Notes under the pieces: model-generated
What the model saw: only the letters and a program-made list of their open reading frames with translations
The model's database searches: none
What the model was told of the DNA's origin: nothing
In this document: in pieces, positions 15,482 to 22,639 of the stretch
Position numbering within the stretch: position 1 is the first letter of the stretch
Layout: each line of letters starts with the position of its first letter
Made by a program: the position numbers and the translations under genes
NCBI GenBank assembly: GCA_964390805.1
Contig: CAYMKL010000028.1
Coordinates: 1 to 58,104, forward strand
DNA from: CAYMKL01 sp964390805
GTDB taxonomy: Bacteria; Chloroflexota; Anaerolineae; VGOG01
DNA length: 58,104 nt
Reading direction: 5' to 3'

Positions 15482-16641
15482 AGCGGTGTCCTGATGGTTC
15501 GACAAGCTCACCACGACGGCTTGTCGAAGGGCCGGTCCTTGAAGGCTATTACGTGGAATCTACTGATGGCCTCTTTTTCGCCGTCAAGGGCCTGATCCAT
15601 CCGCCAGAGGCGGTTGTCGCCTACCTGCGATACGCCCCCGACCCGGATGGCGGGAGAGAGCGGGATGGCATCCGCTACCGCAGGCTCTATCACTTCGAGG
15701 AGCAGGAGAAGCTGCTGCGAGAAAGGTGCCCTGCCTGCCTCTTCGACGATCCCATCTTCGGCGCACAGCTTCAGGGCGTCCCCAAGGAGCGCATAAGACT
15801 GGTCTACGATCCCTGCCAGAAGCTGGCGGAGTTGCGTCGGCGGGAGGACCTGGGCGAACTGGCGGAGAAGGCCGTCGAGTTCGCCGATTTGCTGGCGGGC
15901 AGGGCCAAGGTGCCGGAGAGCAGCATCGGCATCTCGGGCTCTATCCTGGTGGACCTGCACACGCCCCACTCCGATCTGGACGTCGTCGTCTACGGCTACG
16001 AGTGCTGTCGAGCGGTTCACAGCGCGCTGCGGGAGCTGCTGGACGAGCCCCTGCTTTCCCCCCAGAATTGGGGGCGAGGGGAAGTTAGGAGACTTAACGA
16101 GGAAGAAATGTGGGAACTGTACACCGCCCGCTCCCAGGACACGCCGATGAGCTTCGAGGATTTCGCCTGGTTGGAGAGCCGAAAAGTAATCCAAGGCAGG
16201 TTCCGCGGCTGCGAGTACTTCATCCGCTTCGCCAAAGCCTGTCCTGAGCGCCGCTTCGCCAACGGTCGAAGGGCCCCCTCGGAGGTTGGAGAGAGCTACG
16301 GCGACAGGAGGTACACTTCGCTGGGGCAGGCGAAAATTGAGGCCACCGTCGCCGACGCCAGCGAGGCCATTTTCACGCCCTGTACGTATAGGGTCGGGGA
16401 TGTGAGATTCAAAGCCCCCCCTCAATCCCCCCCAACTCTGGGGGGAAAGACAGACGGTCTGGAACTGAGCGATCTGAGGGAAATCGTTTCCTTCCGAGGC
16501 AGGTTCTGCGAGCAGGCCAGGGAGGGAGAGAGGGTGTTCGCCAAAGGCAAGCTGGAGAGGGTTGTCACGAGCAAGGGAGAGGTCTACCACCGGCTGCTCC
16601 TCGGCGGGCCAGGCGATTCTATGACCGTGAGAGTTGGCTGA
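15478..16641 (+). CDS. Nucleotidyltransferase-fold protein, first of a tandem pair
   Basis: The 387-residue protein has a Pol-beta-type nucleotidyltransferase motif, GISGSILVDLHTPHSDLDVV (Gly-Ser followed by an Asp-x-Asp), near residues 140-160. It resembles archaeal predicted nucleotidyltransferases of unknown substrate. Four repeat insertions are read through: GSTSSPRRLVEGP at the N-terminus, LLSPQNWGRG, ACPERRFANGRRA, and APPQSPPTLGGKT. That load of inserts in one gene suggests flexible linkers. The neighbour downstream is a paralog. The cluster context suggests cofactor nucleotidylation, but this is inference. Confidence 0.55.
   Translation: MKRCPDGSTSSPRRLVEGPVLEGYYVESTDGLFFAVKGLIHPPEAVVAYLRYAPDPDGGRERDGIRYRRLYHFEEQEKLLRERCPACLFDDPIFGAQLQGVPKERIRLVYDPCQKLAELRRREDLGELAEKAVEFADLLAGRAKVPESSIGISGSILVDLHTPHSDLDVVVYGYECCRAVHSALRELLDEPLLSPQNWGRGEVRRLNEEEMWELYTARSQDTPMSFEDFAWLESRKVIQGRFRGCEYFIRFAKACPERRFANGRRAPSEVGESYGDRRYTSLGQAKIEATVADASEAIFTPCTYRVGDVRFKAPPQSPPTLGGKTDGLELSDLREIVSFRGRFCEQAREGERVFAKGKLERVVTSKGEVYHRLLLGGPGDSMTVRVG
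15497..15532. repeat. Palindromic repeat at the 5' end of the first nucleotidyltransferase gene
   Basis: TTCGACAAGC and GCTTGTCGAA form a perfect 10-bp inverted repeat with an 11-nt loop. The sequence is translated as GSTSSPRRLVEGP within the first 25 codons. Confidence 0.75.
16060..16082. repeat. In-frame C-tract palindrome, CCCCCCAgaattGGGGG type
   Basis: CCCCCCAGAATTGGGGGCGA is the short form of a second repeat family and encodes SPQNWGRG. Related copies are at 16412-16448, 17694-17735 and 22113-22152. Confidence 0.7.
16236..16276. repeat. In-frame GACAAGCTCAGG-family repeat (diverged)
   Basis: GCCTGTCCTGAGCGCCGCTT followed by CGCCAACGGTCGAAGGGCC encodes ACPERRFANGRRAP inside the first nucleotidyltransferase. 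Confidence 0.65.
16412..16448. repeat. In-frame C-tract palindrome, long form
   Basis: CCCCCCCTCAATCCCCCCCA followed by ACTCTGGGGGGAAAG encodes APPQSPPTLGGK. It is nearly identical to the copy at 22113-22152, which lies at the 3' end of an unrelated gene. Confidence 0.75.
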
Positions 16642-16643
16642 AG

Positions 16644-17741
16644 ATGGATCGGAGAGCAAGAAAGCCTAAGGACAGAGATTTCATCGAGACGAAAGAGGGG
16701 ATGCTCTTCTGCGTGGCCGGTTATCTTCACCCACCGGACAAATACACCGCCTATCTCAAATACTCCCCCGCCCCGGTGGGAAAGTGGAGGGGCAGAGAAG
16801 TTCACTATCAAAGGGAACTGGAATACTACCACGTCAGCCAGGTGGCCGACACCATAGCCTACCTGGAGCGGAACTACCCCCACTATGTCCACTATTGCCC
16901 CGTCAGAAACATCAAGTTCTCCATGATCCCTCGGGAATACGTGAAAAACTACTACCTTCCCGAACTACGGCTGCAGGAGATCCTGGAGACCCCACGCGAC
17001 CCCTTCGACGAAGAAATATGCGCCTTCGTCTCCGAGATAATGGCCTGCACCGGAATCACGGAAAAGGACTTCGGCATCACTGGCTCCATACTATTGGGGA
17101 TACACAACCCTGAGTTTTCGGACATTGACCTCCTGGTCTACGGCCCGGAGAACGCCCTGAAGGTTCGGGCGGCGCTGAAGAAGAGGAAATCAGCTAAGAT
17201 CAGTCCCGTGACGGGGAAGACGCTGGAAGAATGGTGCAACTCTGTGGCCGGGCGCTTTCCCCTTAGCCACGAGGAGGCTCGCTATCTCGCCAGCAGGCGG
17301 TGGAACTATGGCTTCTTCGGCAACAGGTACTTCTCCATTCACCCTACGAGAAAGGATGACGAGATAAGGGAGAACTACGGGGATAGGGTATACCGGGAGA
17401 AGGGGTGGGCGAGGATAAGGGCCATTGCCTCGGATGCCAGCGAAGCCTTGTTCATGCCGGCCCTGTACAGGGTAGAAAAAGTGGAGGTGATCGAGGGAGA
17501 AGTAGACGCGCTCTCGCTCAGAGAGGTCGTTTCATTCGAGGGGCTCTATCGCGATGTGGTGGATTCCGGCGAGGAGATCGAGGCCAGGGGCAAGCTGGAA
17601 AGCGTCAACGAGCAATACTACAGATTGGTGATCGGCACGACAGCGCTCAAGGGCGAGGGTTACATCAAACCCACTACCGAAAGGATGCTTGAAACTTCCC
17701 TCCCAAAGTTGGGGGGGATTCAGGGGGGGCTTGTCGGATGA
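16644..17741 (+). CDS. Nucleotidyltransferase-fold protein, second of a tandem pair
   Basis: The 365-residue protein is a diverged paralog of the preceding gene. Both share GLIHPPE/GYLHPPD near the start, the GITGSILLGIHNPEFSDIDL Pol-beta-type motif, an ENYGDRVY-like segment, ASDASEALFMPALYRV and a REVVSFEG motif near the end. Keeping both Asp residues suggests that both are active or that they form a heteromer. The C-terminus runs into a C-tract repeat (LPKLGGIQGGL), so the last dozen residues are repeat-derived. It overlaps the symporter gene by 4 bp. Confidence 0.55.
   Translation: MDRRARKPKDRDFIETKEGMLFCVAGYLHPPDKYTAYLKYSPAPVGKWRGREVHYQRELEYYHVSQVADTIAYLERNYPHYVHYCPVRNIKFSMIPREYVKNYYLPELRLQEILETPRDPFDEEICAFVSEIMACTGITEKDFGITGSILLGIHNPEFSDIDLLVYGPENALKVRAALKKRKSAKISPVTGKTLEEWCNSVAGRFPLSHEEARYLASRRWNYGFFGNRYFSIHPTRKDDEIRENYGDRVYREKGWARIRAIASDASEALFMPALYRVEKVEVIEGEVDALSLREVVSFEGLYRDVVDSGEEIEARGKLESVNEQYYRLVIGTTALKGEGYIKPTTERMLETSLPKLGGIQGGLVG
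17694..17735. repeat. C-tract palindrome at the 3' end of the second nucleotidyltransferase gene
   Basis: CTTCCCTCCCAAAGTTGGGG followed by GGGATTCAGGGGGGGC supplies the last codons of the upstream gene and the region just before the symporter start. Confidence 0.7.
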
Positions 17742-19072
17742 GAGAAGCCACCCTTTTGCTATACATTGCCCTGACGATGGCCATAGGCATAAGAGCGAAG
17801 GCGACGACCCTGGAAAAGTTCATCCTCGGAGACAGGCTGGGCACAAAGGCACTGGTGGCCACGATAGTCTCTACGTTCTACGGGGCATCAGCCATCCTTG
17901 GGGGGGTGAGCCTGACATACCAGGTGGGACTGGGCGTCATCTGGTTCATGGTCCCTTTCTACCTGGGAAACATAGCCATCATCTTACTGCTCAAAAAGAT
18001 AGCGGACTCAGAAAGATACACCCTGCCGGATTTCCTGGGGGATTTCTACGGCAAGGAATTCGCCATAGCCAGCTCAGTGCTGCTGGCGACTCTGTGCCTC
18101 ATACCGGAGGAGATAATAGCGGGAGGAAAGATTCTGTCCAGCTTCACGCTGATACCGGTGGAAGTGGCGATGGGCATAATGGCTTTTATACTGATCGCGC
18201 CTGTTGTGATAGGCGGGATGAAAGCGGACGTAATGACAGATATCGTTCAGTTCATCCTGATGCTTTTCATGCTCGCCCTGATAGTGCCATTTATTTCATC
18301 CAGCTTGCAACCGGGGATCACCTCCGGTATCCCTGCGGAGTATCTTAACCCCTTCTCGTACATATCGGCCCAGGAAATCGCCGTGTTCTCCATATTGCTC
18401 TTTTTCCTGCCGGTCACCTCGGCTCCTTTGTATCAGAGGTTCTTCGCCTCGGAATCGGAGGCAAGCTCCAGGAAGTCGGTGCTGTATTCCATTCTGATCT
18501 GGATGGCTGTGGACACAGTTGTCATCCTGGGCGGGTTTGCCGCCCTGCGGCTGTTCCCGGACCTGGCGGATCCAGACATGTCCCTCATAGCGCTTGGAAC
18601 GGCTCTGCCCGTCGTAGCTAAAAGTATCTTCTTCGTGGGCCTGCTGGCGGCGATAATGAGCACCGTCAACTCTTTCCTGCAATCAGGGGCCTCCAGCCTG
18701 GCCTACGACGTGTTCAGGCATTTCAGGCCCGAAGCCAGCCAAGGGCAATTGCTGGCGCTCTCCAGGCTGTTGGTGATCGTGCTGGGCATGTTGAGCCTGG
18801 GCCTGGCCCTGTGGTTCCAGATGATCGTACCGGCCCTGCTGTTTACATTGAGCATGTGGACAGCGGGGATCCTGGTCCCCACCCTGGCGGCATTGACGGG
18901 GAGAAAGTTGAGGAAGGATACGGCGTTGTACAGCCTGATGGGAGGGGCATTAGCCTCTCTGGCGTGGAAGATCGTGCAGCCCCTTGAAATAGACGCCCTG
19001 TTCGTCGGACTTGGCTTCTCCCTGCTCGTGGCAATGGCCTCGGAGGTTTTTCGCGCGCTGGCCCACCGATGA
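17738..19072 (+). CDS. Sodium:solute symporter family (SSS) transporter
   Basis: The 444-residue membrane protein has about 12-13 hydrophobic segments. SSS-type features are the helix-break TFYGASAILGG near the start, PVTSAPLYQRFFASESE in the middle, and AIMSTVNSFLQSGASSLAYD, a typical SSS signature. It starts inside the end of the second nucleotidyltransferase gene (ATGA overlap), so it belongs to the cofactor operon. The substrate cannot be read from sequence; a cofactor precursor or C1 substrate is possible. It is the last gene before a separately promoted toxin-antitoxin pair. Confidence 0.75.
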   Translation: MREATLLLYIALTMAIGIRAKATTLEKFILGDRLGTKALVATIVSTFYGASAILGGVSLTYQVGLGVIWFMVPFYLGNIAIILLLKKIADSERYTLPDFLGDFYGKEFAIASSVLLATLCLIPEEIIAGGKILSSFTLIPVEVAMGIMAFILIAPVVIGGMKADVMTDIVQFILMLFMLALIVPFISSSLQPGITSGIPAEYLNPFSYISAQEIAVFSILLFFLPVTSAPLYQRFFASESEASSRKSVLYSILIWMAVDTVVILGGFAALRLFPDLADPDMSLIALGTALPVVAKSIFFVGLLAAIMSTVNSFLQSGASSLAYDVFRHFRPEASQGQLLALSRLLVIVLGMLSLGLALWFQMIVPALLFTLSMWTAGILVPTLAALTGRKLRKDTALYSLMGGALASLAWKIVQPLEIDALFVGLGFSLLVAMASEVFRALAHR

Positions 19073-19107
19073 AAACGCGCGAAGGACGTAGTGGGCAGGT
19101 TCGTGAT

Positions 19108-19136
19108 TTGACAATAGCGGAAATGTGTTGTATGAT
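19108..19136 (+). promoter_or_regulatory. Sigma-70 promoter of the DUF433-DUF5615 pair
   Basis: TTGACA (19108-19113), 17-nt spacer, TATGAT (19131-19136). The -10 lies inside the first unit of a three-unit direct repeat. Confidence 0.8.
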
Positions 19137-19161
19137 GTGTTATATGATGTGCTACGTGATG
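19126..19161. repeat. Three 12-bp direct repeats overlapping the -10 (likely operator)
   Basis: TGTTGTATGATG, TGTTATATGATG and TGCTACGTGATG lie head to tail from the -10 into the leader. Direct-repeat operators at the promoter are typical of ribbon-helix-helix antitoxins that repress their own operon, and the next gene begins with such a domain. Confidence 0.65.
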
Positions 19162-19184
19162 TTTTTCATAGAGGGGAGGAAGTA

Positions 19185-19583
19185 ATGGCGCGATATTCCT
19201 TGAACTTACCCACTCATCTGAAACGAAATGCAGAGCAATGGGCTGCCAATCAGGGTGTCTCGCTCAATCAGTTCATCCTGTGGGCTGTGGCTGAGAAGGT
19301 AGGAACTCTGGAAGGGGGGCTCGATGACCCAGCTTTTCTGCACGTCACATATCGTCAAGGGGCTGCGGGACAACCCGTGCCTGTATTGCGTGGTACGGGC
19401 ATTCGCGTGCAAACGGTAGTGGTGACCACCCATCAATGGGGCCTGACGCCCGCTGAAATCGCAAAAGAGTATGGCCTTGCCAAAGCTCAGGTAAACGAGG
19501 CTCTGGCATTCTATGATGCCCATCGTGCGGAAATAGATGCCGCAATTGCGGCCGAACAGATTATGGAAGAGGCCCATGTCTAA
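19185..19583 (+). CDS. DUF433 antitoxin with ribbon-helix-helix-like N-terminus
   Basis: The 132-residue protein begins ARYSLNLPTHLKRNAEQWA, an Arc/HicB-like ribbon-helix-helix segment. It continues with a DUF433 domain (PVLRGTGIRVQTVVV, then TPAEIAKEYGLAKAQVNEAL). I chose the ATG at 19185 because GGGGAGGAAGTA lies upstream; an in-frame start at 19125 falls inside the operator repeats. The next gene is the DUF5615 PIN-like partner, overlapping by 8 bp. Antitoxin role and autorepression are inferred from the family and the operator. Confidence 0.75.
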   Translation: MARYSLNLPTHLKRNAEQWAANQGVSLNQFILWAVAEKVGTLEGGLDDPAFLHVTYRQGAAGQPVPVLRGTGIRVQTVVVTTHQWGLTPAEIAKEYGLAKAQVNEALAFYDAHRAEIDAAIAAEQIMEEAHV

Positions 19584-19935
19584 AACACGGCTTCATCTGG
19601 ATGCCGACACATCCATGAAGGCGCTGCACGCGGCGTTGGTCAAGCGGGGCCACGATGTGACGCGGACACCAAATGATTGGATGCCCATGGATGCCACCGA
19701 TGAGGCCCAGTTGTTAGGGGCAACGGCTGAGGGACGATGTATCTTCACCTTCAATGTCCGTGATTTCGTAGTTCTGGCGCGGCGTTGTTCCCGCCACGGC
19801 GGCGTCATTCTGGCTACTCAAAGCAACTGGACGTTGTCTGGCCTGATCGCGGCCCTGACCCGACTGCTTTCGGAGACGCAAGCGTCTGACTGGATCGGAC
19901 AGGTGCGATGGCTGAATGAGTGGCAGAAGCGATGA
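19576..19935 (+). CDS. DUF5615 PIN-like putative toxin
   Basis: The 119-residue protein matches DUF5615, a PIN-fold family commonly paired with DUF433. Acidic residues of a PIN-like site are visible: LHLDADTSMK near the start (usually LDeNlp), DATDEAQL, and FTFNVRDFVVLA. A ribonuclease activity is predicted by family only. I chose the ATG at 19576, inside the antitoxin end; an earlier in-frame start would overlap more. It overlaps the TIM-barrel gene by 4 bp. Confidence 0.72.
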   Translation: MSKTRLHLDADTSMKALHAALVKRGHDVTRTPNDWMPMDATDEAQLLGATAEGRCIFTFNVRDFVVLARRCSRHGGVILATQSNWTLSGLIAALTRLLSETQASDWIGQVRWLNEWQKR

Positions 19936-20846
19936 CGTTGTCCGCGGGCAGGCCACCACTGGGCCTCAACATGCATCCCCAATGGCTAGGGGATGGCAAA
20001 GCCGAGGATTTCCTTTTCCCGCTGAGGGATCTCGGGCTGAGCGTCCTGGAGTTCACACTGAACCTCTCCTCTCCCGAGTGGCCAGAGATGGACTCTCTGA
20101 TCGAGGAAGGGTGTCGGCTGGGGTTCAGGGTTACTTTTCACGCCCCATACAAAGGCCCCTGCAACCCCGCTGGTTTCTCTGGGGCAAAGAGGGATGAAGT
20201 GGAGCGCCTCTACCGACCGGCCCTCGCGTACGCCGCCCATGTTGCTGAGGAGGCTGGGGATACCACCCTCGTCGTCCACGGGGCCAAAGGAAACAGCCCT
20301 CGTGAGGAACTGCGCCGTGACACGAGGGCCTTTCTAGCTTGGATCGTGGAGGAGTTTCCGGGCCTCTGTCCTTGCATTGAGCTTCTGGTTAAGGAGGAGA
20401 GGACGAACAGGATCGGAGACAACAAGGCCGAGTTAGTAGAAATCGTCTCCGGCCCTTCCCTTCGACCTGTAAGCAAAGCGACTTCAGTGCAAGCGATGGG
20501 GCTCAGGGCAGGCCTGGGCTTGCCGGAGGTGGGCATCTGCTGGGACCTGGGCCACGATGCCCGCAACGGCTCGGTGGCTACTCCGCCCGGCTTCGTCACC
20601 TCGGTCCGCCACGCGCACCTCCACGACATCTCCCCCGATGGAGAGGACCACAACCCCCTCGTTTTCGGCAACGTGCCTTACGAGGACTATTTACGTCGGC
20701 TCAACCAGGCTGGATACCGAGGGGCAATCATCCTCGAAGTGGATGGTCAGCGTGTCTCTCGCTTCGCAGCGACGCAGGGCAAGCACCCCAGCCAAATCCT
20801 TCAGGACAATCTATCGCTGTTGAGGCAACTCTTCAGGCCCTGGTAG
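19932..20846 (+). CDS. TIM-barrel sugar isomerase/AP-endonuclease-2 family protein
   Basis: The 304-residue product has the xylose-isomerase-like TIM barrel: a VTFHAPYKGPCNP segment, TLVVHGAKG, EVGICWDLGHDARN and RHAHLHDISPDGEDHNPL. His/Asp/Glu residues for a divalent metal are in place (HAP, WDLGH, HLHD, EVDG). Substrate is unknown. The ATG at 19932 overlaps the DUF5615 stop. It is convergent with the DUF1464 gene. Because it follows the H4MPT genes, a role in the phosphosugar part of the cofactor is possible, but the toxin-antitoxin promoter may drive it. Confidence 0.65.
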   Translation: MTLSAGRPPLGLNMHPQWLGDGKAEDFLFPLRDLGLSVLEFTLNLSSPEWPEMDSLIEEGCRLGFRVTFHAPYKGPCNPAGFSGAKRDEVERLYRPALAYAAHVAEEAGDTTLVVHGAKGNSPREELRRDTRAFLAWIVEEFPGLCPCIELLVKEERTNRIGDNKAELVEIVSGPSLRPVSKATSVQAMGLRAGLGLPEVGICWDLGHDARNGSVATPPGFVTSVRHAHLHDISPDGEDHNPLVFGNVPYEDYLRRLNQAGYRGAIILEVDGQRVSRFAATQGKHPSQILQDNLSLLRQLFRPW

Positions 20847-20848
20847 TG

Positions 20849-20940
20849 CGTTCCCCTCCCTCGGAGGGAGGGGCCAGGGGAGGGTGTGCGCTTCGCCGAG
20901 AAGTCCACCCCCTCCCAACCTCCCCCTCTAGGGGGAGGAG
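20849..20940. terminator. Inverted repeats between convergent genes
   Basis: CCCCTCCCTCGGAGGGAGGGG-like and CCTCCCCCTCTAGGGGGAGG-like palindromes fill the gap between the TIM-barrel and DUF1464 genes. They could terminate both transcripts but have no clear U-run; they also resemble dispersed GC-rich repeats. Confidence 0.4.
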
Positions 20941-20941
20941 T

Positions 20942-22039
20942 TCAACCATCCGATAGATACCTCCGTTTCAAAGCCTCAGCATCTTTAATGTACAGGTGAT
21001 CCAGCACCGTCCCCGCAGCCCCTTTGAGTTCCATCATCTCGATCAACTCTGCGAATTCCCCGCCGGCCATGCCGTCGGCTATTAGGACTGCCCCCTGGGC
21101 CGCTTCTTTGGCTACCTGAGCAAACCCCTCGACCCAGCGCAGCGGCGCAAAGCGGGTCAGTCGGGCGGTTAGCTCCTGGCGGACTCGCTCGATGCGGCAA
21201 AGCCGGCCTGAGAGCAGAATCTCCCGGGGCGCAGACACAACGGCCATCTCGGCGGCCACGCTCCTGACGATGCCCTCCATGAGCGCACTCCAGGCTACCT
21301 GTGCCCGCTCATCCGTCTGGCTCAGCCGGGCGAGGTCTTCGGGCGACATGTCCGGTCGGCCAGCCACGAAGGCCGCCCCGCCTGAGAAGAGGATCTCCTT
21401 GTCGAAATCGCCCAGCAGGTAGGCCAGTTCTCCGTCCATAGCCCCCAGGGAGCGGTAGCCCAGGCAGGCGTTGGTGCCTCCCTGGCCGTCCACCACCTTG
21501 CCCCCATCCACAGCCATGACCGCTGTGAAAGCCCCACCAACTTCGATCAAGATAAACGAGGTCTCCTCGTATGCGATGCTATAGTGACGGGCCTGATCGT
21601 AGACCCCCAGAACCGCACAGCAGAGCTTGTCGGCCGTGCCCAGGTCTATCTTGTTGACCTTACGGTGCTGCGGCACGGTGGGCAGATGGATAACGGCGGG
21701 CATGAAATATGCGGGCAGGTCGCTCTCCCTCAACAGCCTTACTATTTCGGCCATTCCGCGGATAGGAAAGGAACTCCCTCGCCCCTTTTTTCTGGCTAGA
21801 ATGTATTGAAGACGTTCCCGCCGGCCGAAGTCCTGGATGCGCACCCAGGGAAGGCCATAACCAGAGGGGGCAATGATCATGTCAACCGGTGCGGCTGCCC
21901 TCAGCAGATCCACCAGAATTCGCGGCTCGGCGCTTACCTCGGCCGTGGGCAGTGTCGCATCGAGAAACACGCGCCCGTCCTCCAATCCGCACAGGTCAAA
22001 GCTCACTGTGCCAGGGTCAACGCCGATAGCTCTCACCAT
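20942..22039 (-). CDS. DUF1464 family protein (ASKHA-fold kinase-like)
   Basis: The 365-residue protein resembles DUF1464, a family annotated as a predicted butyrate-kinase-like ASKHA protein and known mainly from archaea. The N-terminal AIGVDPGTVSFDLCGL is the phosphate-1 motif, FILIEVGGAFTAVMAVDGGK looks like phosphate-2, and LFSGGAAFVAG the adenosine end. It is the last gene of the minus-strand cofactor unit after folK-mptA and the PTPS-like gene. An ATP-dependent step in pterin cofactor synthesis is suggested by context only. Confidence 0.6.
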   Translation of the reverse strand: MVRAIGVDPGTVSFDLCGLEDGRVFLDATLPTAEVSAEPRILVDLLRAAAPVDMIIAPSGYGLPWVRIQDFGRRERLQYILARKKGRGSSFPIRGMAEIVRLLRESDLPAYFMPAVIHLPTVPQHRKVNKIDLGTADKLCCAVLGVYDQARHYSIAYEETSFILIEVGGAFTAVMAVDGGKVVDGQGGTNACLGYRSLGAMDGELAYLLGDFDKEILFSGGAAFVAGRPDMSPEDLARLSQTDERAQVAWSALMEGIVRSVAAEMAVVSAPREILLSGRLCRIERVRQELTARLTRFAPLRWVEGFAQVAKEAAQGAVLIADGMAGGEFAELIEMMELKGAAGTVLDHLYIKDAEALKRRYLSDG

Positions 22040-22112
22040 AACGATCCCCGCTTTCCCTTCACCCTACCATAAAGTGCCCGGCCCCAGTGATTCCCCAGGC
22101 GATTCTCTTCAT

Positions 22113-22152
22113 GGCTTAGCCCCCCCTCAGTCCCCCCCAACTCTGGGGGGAA
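22113..22152. repeat. C-tract palindrome at the 3' end of the PTPS-like gene
   Basis: CCCCCCCTCAGTCCCCCCCA followed by ACTCTGGGGGGAAG. It provides the last codons (LLPPRVGGD) and is almost the same as the copy at 16412-16448. Confidence 0.75.
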
Positions 22153-22639
22153 GTAGCAGGGAAAGGGAGCGAGTATAATAAGCCGTCTGGCCCGGCGCCT
22201 CCTCTACTCCCACCGTGATGGAGCTTAAGTTGGCTACTCCTTGCTCCCCCAGCCTCTCTACCAGTTGATCGCAGACATATTCAGCCAGCCTCTCGGCGGT
22301 GATGTTATCCACCGGCAGGGGTAAAACGTCCTGAGCGGGAAAGACGTAGCGGCGTTCCCCGTAGCGCACTTCCCACTCCTTCTCACCTTCTTTTACCCCC
22401 AGATGCTCGTTTCCCAGGGGGATTAGAAAGCGGTGATCCAGGGAATCGCCGATGCCGCGCAGGATGCTCTTCAGCTCCACGAAATCAAAGACGTATCCAT
22501 CTTCCGTCAATTCTCCCGCCAATTCTACAGAGAGAGCGTAATTGTGGCCGTGCAGTCGCTCGCACTTGCCCCCAAAAGTAATGAAGTGAGCCGCGCTAAA
22601 GCGCAGGTTTCCCTTTTCGATGACGATTCTGTGACTCAT
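22127..22639 (-). CDS. 6-pyruvoyltetrahydropterin synthase/QueD-like protein
   Basis: The 170-residue protein has the zinc site of the PTPS/QueD family: FSAAHFITFGG, then CERLHGHNYALSVEL with the catalytic Cys four residues before the HGH. The C-terminal VGVEEAPGQTAYY carries the substrate-binding Glu. In this setting it may act in pterin synthesis downstream of MptA, or in queuosine synthesis as QueD. The ATG at 22639 overlaps the stop of the FolK-MptA gene (ATGA). Its final residues are encoded by a C-tract repeat. Confidence 0.75.
   Translation of the reverse strand: MSHRIVIEKGNLRFSAAHFITFGGKCERLHGHNYALSVELAGELTEDGYVFDFVELKSILRGIGDSLDHRFLIPLGNEHLGVKEGEKEWEVRYGERRYVFPAQDVLPLPVDNITAERLAEYVCDQLVERLGEQGVANLSSITVGVEEAPGQTAYYTRSLSLLLPPRVGGD

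Noticed and set aside
20849..20940. Classical rho-independent terminator between convergent genes
   Set aside because: Inverted repeats exist but there is no U-run, so I list it only as a low-confidence terminator/repeat.
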